In this document: piece by piece, positions 24,088 through 33,303 of the stretch
How positions within the stretch are numbered: the first letter of the stretch is position 1
Layout of the letters: every line of letters begins with the position of its first letter
Assembly (NCBI GenBank): GCA_036011305.1
Contig: DASCNA010000265.1
Location: 1-52,401 of the forward strand
Direction: 5' to 3'
Length of the DNA stretch: 52,401 bases
DNA from: DASCNA01 sp036011305
GTDB taxonomy: Bacteria > Verrucomicrobiota > Lentisphaeria > Victivallales > GWF2-38-69
Position numbers and translations under genes: made by a program
The notes under the pieces: model-generated
Database searches by the model: none
Seen by the model: only the letters and a program-made list of their open reading frames with translations
Told to the model about the DNA's origin: nothing

Positions 24088-25533
24088 ATGTCTGATTATG
24101 ATGTTGTTATAGGACTTGAAGTCCATGTTCAAATAAAAACAGATTCTAAAATGTTTTGTTCATGTCCAAATAAATATGGAGATGAACCAAACACTTTAAC
24201 ATGTCCTGTTTGCACAGGACAGCCTGGTGCATTACCAGTTCCTAATAGGAAAGCAATAGAAAAAACTATTATCGCCGGAATGATGTGTGAGTGTAGTGTT
24301 TCAAAGTTTAGTAAGTTCGACAGGAAAAGCTATTTTTATCCTGATATGGCTAAAAATTATCAAATTTCCCAATATGATCTACCGTTTTGTTTAAACGGGA
24401 AGATTTATGTTTACGGCAAAGGTTTTTCAGGAAAAGAAATAGAGAGTAAAATTATAGGAATCACAAGAATACATCTTGAAGAAGATGCAGCTAAATCAAC
24501 CCATTTTGCTAATTCATCAGGCATTGACTATAACAAAGGGGGAGTCCCTTTGATGGAAATAGTAAGCGAACCTGATATATCTTCTGCCGATGAAGCCTAT
24601 GCTTATCTTTCCGCGATAAAACAGATTATGCAGTACGGGGCAATCGGGAACTGTGATATGGAAAAGGGGCAGATGCGCTGTGATGTAAATATTTCTCTGA
24701 AACCTGCAGGGAGAAAAAAGTTTGGAACTAAAATTGAACTTAAAAATATGAACAGTTTCAGGGCTATTCACAGAGCAATAAACTATGAAATCAGCAGACA
24801 GGCAGATGTTCTCGATGAAGGCGGTTCTTTAGTACAGGAAACCAGAGGATGGAATGATGATAAAGGCAGGACTTATCTTATGCGGGTAAAGGAAAGTGAG
24901 CAGGATTATAGATATTTCCCCGAACCAGATTTGATGCCTGTAGTATTTACTGACGAAGAACTTAACGATTTTAGAAACAAACTGCCTGAACTTCCAGAAG
25001 ATATTAGAAAACGTTTTGTGAAAGACTATGAGTTAACAGATTATGACTCTCAAGTTTTGACAGCCGAAAAAGATATAGCTATGTTTTTTGATAAGGCTTC
25101 AACTAAAACAAAAACTCCTAAACTATTAGCCAACTGGATTATATCTGAATTATTAAGAGAAATATCAAAATCAGAACTTTCAATTAAAGAAATAAAGATT
25201 AAACCTGAAGATTTAGCTCTTTTAGTTGAGTTAATTAACAATAAAACTATTAGCGGTAAAATAGCAAAAACTGTTTTCAATGATATGTTCAAAACAGGAA
25301 AATCTCCTGAAGTTATTGTCAAAGAAAAAGGACTTGTTCAGGTAACAGATGAATCTGTAATAGAAAATTTTGTCAAAGAAGCTATTGAAAGTAATCCTGC
25401 ACAGGTACAGCAGTATAAAGAAGGAAAAACAGCAGTTCTTCAATTCTTTGTTGGGCAGGTTATGAAACTGAGTAGGGGTAAAGCTAATCCGCAGGCTGTT
25501 ATTAAATATTTAAAATCAATGCTGGATAGTTAA
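24088..25533 (+). CDS. gatB: Asp/Glu-tRNA amidotransferase subunit B
   Basis: GatB binds the misacylated tRNA, activates it with ATP and amidates it. The 481-residue protein starts DYDVVIGLEVHVQIKTDSKMFC (the signature VIGLEVHVQ at about 6-14), has the zinc-site cysteines FCSCPN and CPVC, the MEIVSEPD motif and a C-terminal YqeY-like helical tail. AAGG lies 10 bases before ATG. Its stop overlaps the next start (TAATG). Confidence 0.97.
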   Translation: MSDYDVVIGLEVHVQIKTDSKMFCSCPNKYGDEPNTLTCPVCTGQPGALPVPNRKAIEKTIIAGMMCECSVSKFSKFDRKSYFYPDMAKNYQISQYDLPFCLNGKIYVYGKGFSGKEIESKIIGITRIHLEEDAAKSTHFANSSGIDYNKGGVPLMEIVSEPDISSADEAYAYLSAIKQIMQYGAIGNCDMEKGQMRCDVNISLKPAGRKKFGTKIELKNMNSFRAIHRAINYEISRQADVLDEGGSLVQETRGWNDDKGRTYLMRVKESEQDYRYFPEPDLMPVVFTDEELNDFRNKLPELPEDIRKRFVKDYELTDYDSQVLTAEKDIAMFFDKASTKTKTPKLLANWIISELLREISKSELSIKEIKIKPEDLALLVELINNKTISGKIAKTVFNDMFKTGKSPEVIVKEKGLVQVTDESVIENFVKEAIESNPAQVQQYKEGKTAVLQFFVGQVMKLSRGKANPQAVIKYLKSMLDS

Positions 25534-26180
25534 TGAAAAAGATAAAAAATATCTTATTTGATTTGGATGGAACGATTATTGATCCCAAAGAGGGAATTAC
25601 AAATTCTATCCAGTATGCATTGAAATGTATGGATGCAGATATTCCTTCCAATGATGAGCTTGAATGGTGTATAGGTCCTCCTCTTGCTGATTCATTCCCT
25701 GCATTAATTAAAAACAGTAAGAAAGAACAAATTTCAAAAGCTATCGAACTTTACAGAGTTAATTTTAGAGAAAAAGGTCTGTTTGAATGTTTCTTATATG
25801 AAGGGGTATTTGACACTATCAGGAAATTAAGTGAGATGAATTTCAAGATTTTTCTTGCTACTTCTAAACCAGGAATATTTGCAACTAAAATATTAAAGAA
25901 TCTTAATATATATGACTTATTTACAAAAGTCTACGGTAGTGAATTGGATGGGAGACTGGGCAATAAAACTGAATTGATAGAATATATTATGAAGAATGAG
26001 CACCTTAATAAAACTGAAACTGTCATGATAGGCGATAGAAAACATGATATTATCGGAGCTAATAACAATGATATACTGTCATGCGGTGTTTTATATGGGT
26101 ATGGAAGCAAGGAAGAGTTAATGGATGCAGGTGCAGATATTATAATATATAAACCTGAGAATATTTTAGATATTTTTTGA
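25533..26180 (+). CDS. HAD-family phosphatase, phosphoglycolate-phosphatase-like
   Basis: The 215-residue protein has the HAD motifs: LFDLDGTIID (nucleophile Asp10, Asp12), ATSKP (motif II Thr/Ser), and MIGDRKHDIIGANNN (motif IV). A helical cap domain lies between about 15 and 85, as in the phosphoglycolate/5'-nucleotidase branch. The substrate cannot be told from sequence. Its ATG overlaps the gatB stop by one base, so it is translated with the gat genes, which probably reflects convenience rather than shared function. Confidence 0.85.
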   Translation: MKKIKNILFDLDGTIIDPKEGITNSIQYALKCMDADIPSNDELEWCIGPPLADSFPALIKNSKKEQISKAIELYRVNFREKGLFECFLYEGVFDTIRKLSEMNFKIFLATSKPGIFATKILKNLNIYDLFTKVYGSELDGRLGNKTELIEYIMKNEHLNKTETVMIGDRKHDIIGANNNDILSCGVLYGYGSKEELMDAGADIIIYKPENILDIF

Positions 26181-26206
26181 TCAGACAATTGTTGTTTGGA
26201 GTATGA

Positions 26207-27223
26207 ATGCTGATGTCATTGTCTATTTTGACAGAAACACATAATTCTAGTTCTGTAATACAGTATAACGGTAGACCCGTTCCAGGAAAAAGAGTTCAAA
26301 TCTATGCACACAGAGCAGGTAGGGGACTTTTGCCTGAGCAGACTATGCCGGCTTTTAAAGAATCATTAAGATTGGGTGTGGATTATGTTGATATGGATAT
26401 TAATATGACTAAGGATGGGGTTTTAGTTGTTACTCATGATTTAGGTTTAAATCCAAATTTGACCAGAGATGCAGATGGTAAATGGATCACAAATCCTATA
26501 CCTATACATAGTATGAACTTAAAACAGATTCAATCTTATAATGTTGGAAAGCTAAAGCCGGGTACTGAATACAGTAAATATTTTCCAAATCAAAAAACTT
26601 TAGAATATGCAAAAATACCTACACTAAAAAAAGTCATTCAATATGTCAAAAAAATTGCAGGAAATGAAGTTGGTTTTCAGATAGAAATAAAGAATAATCC
26701 TACTAAACCAGAATTGAGTGCAACACCTGTACAATATGCTGAAGTATTGTTAAAAATTCTGAGAGAAGAAAATGTGATAAATAGAACTGAAGTGCAGGCC
26801 TTTGATTGGAGATGTCTAATTGCATTAAATAAACTTGATCCAGATATGAAAACAGCTTATCTTACAGATCATACTGCAGAAAAACTTGATGCAAAGGATA
26901 AAGAAATCTGGACAGCGGGATTACTGCCTAAAGATTACGATTATTCATTCCCTAAAATGGTTAAGTATTTAAAAGGTTACTGTTGGGAACCTTATATAAT
27001 GGATCTAACCAGAAAACAGCTTAATGAAGCACATAAATTAGGTCTTAAAGTCATAGTATGGGGATGGCCTGAAAAAGAAGATACTGAGTTTAATTATAAA
27101 AAAATAGAACAATTGATTTATTGGGGAGTAGATGGGTTTATAACTGACAGGCCAGACATACTAAGAGATATTCTGACTGCCAAGGGGTACAACTTACCTC
27201 AAAGATTCAGCTGTAATAGTTAG
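26207..27223 (+). CDS. Glycerophosphodiester phosphodiesterase family protein
   Basis: The family hydrolyses glycerophosphodiesters to glycerol 3-phosphate and an alcohol. The TIM-barrel signature is clear: YAHRAGRGLLPEQTMPAF (about 33-50, catalytic His-Arg), DYVDMDINMTKDGVLVVTHD (about 61-80), IEIKN and a C-terminal GVDGFITDRPDIL. There is no convincing signal peptide, so it may act in the cytoplasm. Length 338. GGAG five bases before the ATG supports this start over the inner Met3. A hairpin directly at the stop may end the transcript. Confidence 0.9.
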   Translation: MLMSLSILTETHNSSSVIQYNGRPVPGKRVQIYAHRAGRGLLPEQTMPAFKESLRLGVDYVDMDINMTKDGVLVVTHDLGLNPNLTRDADGKWITNPIPIHSMNLKQIQSYNVGKLKPGTEYSKYFPNQKTLEYAKIPTLKKVIQYVKKIAGNEVGFQIEIKNNPTKPELSATPVQYAEVLLKILREENVINRTEVQAFDWRCLIALNKLDPDMKTAYLTDHTAEKLDAKDKEIWTAGLLPKDYDYSFPKMVKYLKGYCWEPYIMDLTRKQLNEAHKLGLKVIVWGWPEKEDTEFNYKKIEQLIYWGVDGFITDRPDILRDILTAKGYNLPQRFSCNS

Positions 27224-27241
27224 GTTAGGATCTAACCTGAC
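27219..27241. terminator. Hairpin at the end of the phosphodiesterase gene
   Basis: GTTAGGTTAG and CTAACCTGAC form a 10-bp stem (one G-T pair) around the 3-base loop GAT, overlapping the stop codon. Only a short T-containing tract follows. The next gene converges from the other strand, ending 41 bp on. Confidence 0.65.
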
Positions 27242-27281
27242 ATTTGCCCTTCACTATATAATTGAATATCAGGTAGCTATG

Positions 27282-29108
27282 TCACAAACTTATAATTTGT
27301 TTTTGATTTGTTATATCTTTTTCTATTGAAATAAAATATTTTTCTCCATAAATTGTTTTTGTATTAACTATTGAATCAATCCACCTAATACTTTTATCCG
27401 ATCTTATAATTTTAAATTGATATGACTGGGGTTTATCAGAGTACAATACTTTCTTATTATGCTCTTTTAGAAAATCTGGATGCAGACATTTTGCGAGCCA
27501 GAAATCTCTTCCTCCACTATAAAAAAAATCGAGAGGATATCCGTATGTGTCTATTATTGCCTTATTTATATATACATATTTACCAGAGTTTATTTCTGCT
27601 ACAAATAATCCATCTGTCATTGAGTCTATACTTATCTGAAGCACTTCTCTAATACGCTGAGCCTCTTTTTCTTTTGTAACATCATTCAGAACAGCAATAT
27701 AGCATTTTCTACTTAAGAATTTTTCAATATTTCTATAGCTTCTGATCCAGCGTTCAGAACCATCTTTTCGTATGATTTTGTATTCAATCTGTTTGTTTGC
27801 TTTAGATTTATATAGAGATAATTCATATTCTTTGAGAAAATCAGAATGAATTATACGGTTTTTCCAAAATTTAATTCCTCCTTTATATAGAATATGTGAA
27901 GGATATCCTGTGATTTTTTTAACTGCTTTATTTTGATATATTACTTTTTCCGAATTAATATCAAATATGATTAATCCGTTGTTCATGGTGTTTACATTTA
28001 ATTCTAAAAGATCTTTTGTTTCTTGGGCTTCTTTTATCTCAGTTATGTTTTTTATGATTCCAAATTCAAATTTTTCATTGTTAATTTCTGTAATATATAT
28101 GAAATGCTGAATCCATTTAATACATCCATCTTCAGTTCTAATTTTATATGTAAGTTCAGTTTTTCCTTTTTTAAATTCATCTAAAACTCTTTTTTTATCT
28201 TCCTTAACTATGAAATCCTGCCATTTATTGACATTTTTATAAAACTCAGAAGCATATAGATTATACAATTTTTTAATTGCTTTACTTATATAGAGGTAGT
28301 GACGGTAGGGTTTTGGTTTAACTATCCATATAACATGTTCAAGATTATCAAGAACAGATTCCATATAGAAGTATTTTTCCCTCAATACTTCTTCACCTGT
28401 AAGATCTAAAACTGAGCCTACAACTTTTTCTATCTTTCCTTCTTTACCAAATATTGGTGTTATTGTCGCTATGCCTTTTCCATCAGGACTAAATGGTTTT
28501 GGAATGGAAATTTTTCTGTGAATAACATTATATTTAGACTCATAAACTTCTATTTCCAGCTTTGATAATTCATTCCAACTGTTTTGATCTTTCCATATAT
28601 CATCATTTTTTAATCCTAAAACAACTTTTTCATTAGTAATCTTAAAATAGGACATGAAGTATTTATTAACAAATGTATACCGTTGGTTTGAATCCTTTTC
28701 ATAAATTAGAAATCGTATTGACTGCATAATGTCGCTGAATTGTGTAAAAGCAGTTTTATAATAATTATTTTCCCAGGATAGTTGTTCGAGTCTATCCTGA
28801 AGAGTTATAAATAGTTTGATTTTTTCCGAATCTGTTTTAGTGGATATGTCAAATGTATTTCTGTCAAGGTTATTAAGTTGATTATAGAAATGTGGAAGAA
28901 GTTTTTCGTTTTCACGCAAATCGGATATATCACTTACTGATATGTTTAATGTTTTTGCAATAAATCTTATACTGGAATCATTAGGTCCATTTATTCCCCG
29001 TTCCCATCTATGAATAGTCATTTTTGATTTGCCTATCAATTCCCCACATCTTCTTTGTGAAAGATTTCTAGATATACGGATTTCTTTGAATTTATCTTTA
29101 TAAAACAT
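27282..29108 (-). CDS. XRE-family regulator with four PAS domains
   Basis: The 608-residue protein begins with an XRE/Cro-type HTH (about 5-60: RISRNLSQRRCGELIGKSKMTIHRWERG, seen as LSQRRCGELIGKS and KMTIHRWERG). It is followed by four PAS units (about 125-235, 245-355, 365-480, 487-605), each with the PAS sequence pattern of xxYxNKA.....GYP and a C-terminal DIT/NITE-like end. No kinase, GGDEF or other enzyme domain follows, so this is a one-component regulator that senses a ligand or redox signal directly. It is divergent from a sugar transport operon, with repeated CATATGTTAC sites between, and probably controls it and itself. Confidence 0.85.
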   Translation of the reverse strand: MFYKDKFKEIRISRNLSQRRCGELIGKSKMTIHRWERGINGPNDSSIRFIAKTLNISVSDISDLRENEKLLPHFYNQLNNLDRNTFDISTKTDSEKIKLFITLQDRLEQLSWENNYYKTAFTQFSDIMQSIRFLIYEKDSNQRYTFVNKYFMSYFKITNEKVVLGLKNDDIWKDQNSWNELSKLEIEVYESKYNVIHRKISIPKPFSPDGKGIATITPIFGKEGKIEKVVGSVLDLTGEEVLREKYFYMESVLDNLEHVIWIVKPKPYRHYLYISKAIKKLYNLYASEFYKNVNKWQDFIVKEDKKRVLDEFKKGKTELTYKIRTEDGCIKWIQHFIYITEINNEKFEFGIIKNITEIKEAQETKDLLELNVNTMNNGLIIFDINSEKVIYQNKAVKKITGYPSHILYKGGIKFWKNRIIHSDFLKEYELSLYKSKANKQIEYKIIRKDGSERWIRSYRNIEKFLSRKCYIAVLNDVTKEKEAQRIREVLQISIDSMTDGLFVAEINSGKYVYINKAIIDTYGYPLDFFYSGGRDFWLAKCLHPDFLKEHNKKVLYSDKPQSYQFKIIRSDKSIRWIDSIVNTKTIYGEKYFISIEKDITNQKQIISL

Positions 29109-29131
29109 AGCTTATTCTCTATTGATATATC

Positions 29132-29180
29132 CATATGTTACTAATTCTATTTAATATATAATATTGTATTCATATGTTAC
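29132..29180. promoter_or_regulatory. Direct repeats between the PAS regulator and the sugar operon
   Basis: CATATGTTAC occurs at 29132-29141 and 29171-29180, 39 bp apart, close to four helical turns. The first copy starts 24 bp before the regulator start. Spacing on one face of the helix suits cooperative binding by a dimeric HTH protein, most simply the neighbouring XRE-PAS regulator. This is inference from pattern. Confidence 0.5.
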
Positions 29181-29296
29181 CTTTTATCAAGTATAAACCA
29201 TATATTTATTATTTGATTCACATACTAAGACAGTTTATTTTGATTGTACGAAATAATTTAGATAATTTATTAATCATGTAAGAAAAGGGAGAATTT

Positions 29297-30685
29297 ATGC
29301 CAGCAATAATGATCAACAAATACGAGCAGGTTGGTACTAAACCGAAACTCAAAAAACTTACAATATTAATAGTCATTGTAGCGGCATTTTCTGGGATTTT
29401 GTATGGCCTTGATATGGGTGCCATTGGAGGTGCGCTTCAGCCGATGACTAAAGAATTTCACCTGAATGCATTTCAGCAGGGAGTTATTGTTAGTGCTGTA
29501 TTAGGAGGTGGAGCTATAGCCCTTTTAATTGCCGGTTTTTTAGCAGATCTTATCGGTAGAAAGAAAATGATTTTGATTGCAGCTTTGCTTTTTGTTGCAG
29601 GTATATTCATGACCGGTTATGCTGAGGGGTACCTGTCAGTTCTCTGGGGAAGACTTATAATGGGAATGGGAGTTGGTATCATTTCAGTACTTGTTCCTCC
29701 TTATTTGGCAGAAACCGTACCTGCACATATTAGAGGTAAATCTATTGTTTTATATATGCTTTGTTTAACAATTGGTATCATTTTTGCCTACATAATTGAT
29801 TTGAGTTATACTAAAACTGGAAACTGGAGAGATATGTTCTTCATCTTAAACTATCCAGGTATAATATTTTTAATTTTTTGTTTTATTATTCCAGAAAGCC
29901 CCGTCTGGTTTTTCCTCAGAGGTAAGAAGGATATTTCTCAAAAAATACTTAATAAGGTTCACCATAAAAAAGAAGCTGACTTTATTATGGCTGAAATGGA
30001 GTTGTTACGAAAAGAAAATAAGAGTGACGGTACTGATTCTTTCTTTAAAAAAACATATTTTATTCCATTTATAATTGCGCTTGTTGTTTCCTGTCTGCAA
30101 CCATTGACCGGAATTAATATTATTGTTGAATATTGCCCTGTCATTCTTAAATCTTACGGGGTTACATCTCACGTTTCAATGATAATAGGTGTAACAGTGA
30201 TGGCAATTAATGTAATTGGTACTGTTATAGCTATATCACTTCTTGATAAAATAGGAAGAAAACCTCTGCTTATTATTAGTACAATTGGGGCTACTATGTT
30301 TCTCTTAGTATTGGGGTTTGCATCATTATTGGATGTATCAAACATTAAGATAGCATTATTGATGGTTGGTATGTTCGGTTTTATTCTTAGTTTTGCAATT
30401 GGCTGCGGTATTGCTGTCTGGCTTGCAATGAGTGAATTATTACCCAGTAGAATTCGTGCAAGAGGTGCTGCAATAGCGCTGTTTGCCAATACTGTGATAA
30501 ACACAATAATACTGGCTGTATATCCGAGTGTTAGTAATGCAATTGGGGACAGTACAATATTTTTTCTGCTTGCGGTTATAACTTTATTTTTTGTTCTGTT
30601 TACATTAATATTCTATCCTGAAACTAAAGGTAAATCTATTGAGGAAATTGAAGAATCTTTCAGATGTAAACATAAAAAAGCATAA
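29297..30685 (+). CDS. MFS sugar porter (sugar:H+ symporter type)
   Basis: A 462-residue, 12-helix transporter of the sugar-porter family in the inner membrane. Family motifs are GFLADLIGRKKM (loop 2-3), GRLIMGMGVG, VPPYLAETVPAHIRGK, PESPVWFF, DKIGRKPL and the closing PETKGKSIEEIE. Hexose or pentose uptake is likely; the exact sugar is unknown. GGGAGA seven bases before the ATG supports the start. It heads a probable operon with the TIM-barrel-like protein and ROK kinase. Confidence 0.9.
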   Translation: MPAIMINKYEQVGTKPKLKKLTILIVIVAAFSGILYGLDMGAIGGALQPMTKEFHLNAFQQGVIVSAVLGGGAIALLIAGFLADLIGRKKMILIAALLFVAGIFMTGYAEGYLSVLWGRLIMGMGVGIISVLVPPYLAETVPAHIRGKSIVLYMLCLTIGIIFAYIIDLSYTKTGNWRDMFFILNYPGIIFLIFCFIIPESPVWFFLRGKKDISQKILNKVHHKKEADFIMAEMELLRKENKSDGTDSFFKKTYFIPFIIALVVSCLQPLTGINIIVEYCPVILKSYGVTSHVSMIIGVTVMAINVIGTVIAISLLDKIGRKPLLIISTIGATMFLLVLGFASLLDVSNIKIALLMVGMFGFILSFAIGCGIAVWLAMSELLPSRIRARGAAIALFANTVINTIILAVYPSVSNAIGDSTIFFLLAVITLFFVLFTLIFYPETKGKSIEEIEESFRCKHKKA

Positions 30686-30761
30686 TGGAAACTAAATTGT
30701 ATTTTTAGGATATTAATTAATTAATTAATCTGTTTATTTAAAATATTATGGAGGTATAAAC

Positions 30762-31685
30762 ATGAAACGTTACTTAGACTGCAAAGCTTCTGAGTTATCT
30801 AATATAACGAAAACCGATTTGATGTATGGCCTAAAAGCAAGTGAAGGACGTATAATTGTAAGTGAAACTATCGGTAGCGTCCAGCCGGCCCTAATGAGTG
30901 TTACTAATGCAGAGTTTGCTGCATCACAAGGTGCAGATATATTGCTGTTAAATTTATTTGATGTGAATAATCCTTTGATAAATGGATTACCACCTGAAAC
31001 AAAAGCACAAGATTGTATCAAGGCTATAAAACATTTAACTGGACGAGTCGTAGGTATTAATCTTGAACCAGTTGATCCAGAAGCAATATATACAGAAAAT
31101 GAACTTTGGAGTTTGAGCAAAGGACGATTGGCAACTGTAGAAAATGCGAAGAAAGCAGTTGATATGGGAGCTGGTATAATTGTGCTTACAGGTAATCCCG
31201 GCAATGGTATTTCAAATCAGGTGATTTGTAGTTCTTTGTGCTCAATAAAAGCAGAACTTGGTGATAAATTAGTATTGATTGCGGGTAAAATGCATGCATC
31301 TGGCATTTTATGCGAGGGTGCTGAAAATATAATAACTAAAGATGATATAAAGAATTTTTGCATTGCCGGAGCTGATGTTATTTTGCTTCCGGCTCCGGGG
31401 ACAATACCAGGTATCAGTTTGGATTACTCTAGGGAACTTATTACATATGCACATAGTTTAGGTGTGTTAACTATGACTGCAATAGGAACATCTCAGGAAG
31501 GTGCAGACAAATCTACCGTTCGCCAAATTGCATTAATGTGTAAAATGGCTGGAACAGATTTACATCATATCGGTGATACAGGCTATGTTGGTATGGCAAT
31601 ACCGGAAAATATTCTGACGTATAGCATTGCAATCCGCGGAATACGGCACACTTACACAAGAATTGCATCCTCTGTTAATCGCTAG
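30762..31685 (+). CDS. Predicted TIM-barrel protein in a sugar operon
   Basis: The 307-residue protein has the rhythm of a beta/alpha barrel: IIVSETIG, GADILLLNLFDV, GRVVGINLEPVDP, GAGIIVLTGNPGNGIS, KLVLIAGKMHASG, GADVILLPAPGTIPG, GVLTMTAIGTSQEGAD, DLHHIGDTGYVG. The Gly-rich loops NPGNGIS and PAPGTIPG would bind phosphate. I recall a similar family, often labelled as a domain of unknown function beside sugar transporters and ROK kinases, but I am not sure of the name. An aldolase- or isomerase-like role on a phosphorylated sugar would fit the neighbours. A very strong ribosome site (GGAGG, eight bases upstream) fixes the start. Confidence 0.65.
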   Translation: MKRYLDCKASELSNITKTDLMYGLKASEGRIIVSETIGSVQPALMSVTNAEFAASQGADILLLNLFDVNNPLINGLPPETKAQDCIKAIKHLTGRVVGINLEPVDPEAIYTENELWSLSKGRLATVENAKKAVDMGAGIIVLTGNPGNGISNQVICSSLCSIKAELGDKLVLIAGKMHASGILCEGAENIITKDDIKNFCIAGADVILLPAPGTIPGISLDYSRELITYAHSLGVLTMTAIGTSQEGADKSTVRQIALMCKMAGTDLHHIGDTGYVGMAIPENILTYSIAIRGIRHTYTRIASSVNR

Positions 31686-31758
31686 TTAGTTAATCATAAA
31701 TTATAACACTAGTGATGTTAAGATATAACAATAAAAATAACTAAATTTGGTATAATAT

Positions 31759-32664
31759 ATGAATATATGCTGCTTTGATATTGGAGGTACATCAATTAAA
31801 TATGGAATAGTTTCCAATGATGGAATGATTCTTGAAAAAGGTAACTTTTTAACACCATCTTCAAACTGTAAAAAAACTATTCCAGAAAAATTAATTGAAT
31901 ATACGAATGAATTTAAAAAAGAGTATAAAATTAAATTAATCGGTATTAGCACGGCCGGTTATGTTGACTGCGAGAAGGGGATGGTTACTTATAGCCTCTT
32001 TATTCCAGGTTACAACGGTTGTAAAATAGTCGAACTTGTAGAAAAAGGTACAGGTATTGAAACTCTTGTAGAAAATGATGCGAATGCTGCGGCTCTTGGG
32101 GAAATGTGGGTTGGTGCAGGGAAAAATCATAAAAACATTGCGTGTATAACAATAGGTACAGGTATAGGTGGAGCTATTATATTGAATAGAAAGTTATATG
32201 CAGGTTCCCATGGCTTTGCTGGTGAAATGGGTGAGATCCGAGTATCTTCTGTAGAAAAAAATATAGGTACTAAGGCTACGCTTCATAAGTGTGCTTCAAC
32301 ACGTGGATTGTTAGATAATTATAAAAAATTAACTGGCAATAATATAAGTGGAATTGAATTAATGAAGCTTGTTAAAAATGATGATTCCAGTGCAGTTAAG
32401 ACCTTTAATGAATTTTTGAATAATTTAGCAACAGGTATTATCACTGTTGCAGCTATTCTTGATACTGAAGCAATTGTTGTTGGAGGAGGTATGTCTGCAC
32501 AGGGCGATTATGTTTTTAAAAAACTGAATAAGATATTTAGAGATAATGTATTGCCAGTATATAGAGACGTAAATATAGTAAAAGCTGAACTTGAGAATGA
32601 TGCAGGATTGCTTGGTGCATGCTATATTGCGCTAAATAAGGATTACTCATTTAATTTTTCTTGA
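31759..32664 (+). CDS. ROK-family sugar kinase
   Basis: ROK kinases phosphorylate hexoses such as glucose, fructose or N-acetyl sugars. The 301-residue protein opens with the phosphate loop FDIGGTSIKYG (about 6-16), has the catalytic ENDANAAALGE (about 101-111), TIGTGIGGAII and the HGFAGEMGEI stretch, where the usual zinc-binding C-x-C-G-x2-G-C that follows is replaced by TLHKCASTRG; so zinc is probably not bound. It follows the transporter and TIM-barrel-like gene, suggesting import and then phosphorylation. Its 3' end overlaps the convergent FtsB-like gene by 14 bp. Confidence 0.9.
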   Translation: MNICCFDIGGTSIKYGIVSNDGMILEKGNFLTPSSNCKKTIPEKLIEYTNEFKKEYKIKLIGISTAGYVDCEKGMVTYSLFIPGYNGCKIVELVEKGTGIETLVENDANAAALGEMWVGAGKNHKNIACITIGTGIGGAIILNRKLYAGSHGFAGEMGEIRVSSVEKNIGTKATLHKCASTRGLLDNYKKLTGNNISGIELMKLVKNDDSSAVKTFNEFLNNLATGIITVAAILDTEAIVVGGGMSAQGDYVFKKLNKIFRDNVLPVYRDVNIVKAELENDAGLLGACYIALNKDYSFNFS

Positions 32665-32929
32665 ACTTTACAATAAGTTCGTCTTTTTTGCAGAGATTGA
32701 ATTTTTCTCTAGCTATTTTTTCTATTTGTTCCGTATGGTTGTCAAGGTTATTTAGTTTTTTTCTTAGCCTTATACATTCAGCTTTATTATAATTCAGCTC
32801 TTTTTGTGATTCGAAATTCTTTTTTCGTAAAGATTGATATTTATGAAAAGCTGGAAATACCATAACTACAGAAGTTACAGCTATTGCTGCCAATACGGCA
32901 ACAAATACCATATGCAACAATCTTTTCAT
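32651..32929 (-). CDS. FtsB/DivIC-like division protein
   Basis: A 92-residue bitopic protein: short cytoplasmic MKRLLH, one membrane helix (about 7-26), then a periplasmic coiled coil (about 30-70) and the family end EQIEKIAREKFNLCKKDELIVK. FtsB links FtsL and FtsQ in the divisome. The size and order of parts match; the family is short and diverse, so the exact paralogue is not certain. It is the last gene of a minus-strand group with CoaE, Rho and the zinc-ribbon protein. Confidence 0.8.
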   Translation of the reverse strand: MKRLLHMVFVAVLAAIAVTSVVMVFPAFHKYQSLRKKNFESQKELNYNKAECIRLRKKLNNLDNHTEQIEKIAREKFNLCKKDELIVKFKKN

Positions 32930-32966
32930 AAATATCTTTCCAAATTTTACCTACGAAATATATTAT

Positions 32967-33212
32967 TTACCGATATGCGTTTTCTTCGTCGTCGTCATCG
33001 TCAAAATCGCCAACCAAATCGTCATCATCGTCTTCAAAGTCTTTGTCATAATCGTCAACATCGCCATAATCGTCATAATCGCTATCGCTTGGATTGCCGA
33101 AAATTGTTGAAGGTGTGATACTGGAACCACATTCAGGGCAGCAACCCTCTTCGGCTTCTACTAATGACACTTTAACATCAGCGTCACAATATGGGCATAC
33201 TATTGTCTCCAT
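32967..33212 (-). CDS. Small zinc-ribbon protein with acidic tail
   Basis: The 81-residue protein begins with a zinc ribbon: CPYC (Cys6, Cys9) and CPEC (about Cys25, Cys28), and then turns into an Asp-rich tail (about 43-81: runs such as DDDDDLVGDFDDDDDEE). The fold suggests a small nucleic-acid or protein adaptor whose tail mimics nucleic acid or binds metal. It lies between rho and the FtsB-like gene, 91 bp after rho. No known family is recognised. Confidence 0.7.
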   Translation of the reverse strand: METIVCPYCDADVKVSLVEAEEGCCPECGSSITPSTIFGNPSDSDYDDYGDVDDYDKDFEDDDDDLVGDFDDDDDEENAYR

Positions 33213-33303
33213 TGTTCTTTTTAATACTCTCCAGTTTTAAAAGTTAATTTCTAAAATAATAAAAACGATTAATAAAAAAATATATTATATTCTTTAATTG
33301 ATA

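Noticed and set aside
31749..31758. Extended -10 (TGGTATAAT) right before the ROK kinase ATG
   Set aside because: Transcription would begin at or after the start codon, and the first residues are needed for the phosphate loop strand; probably chance in AT-rich DNA.
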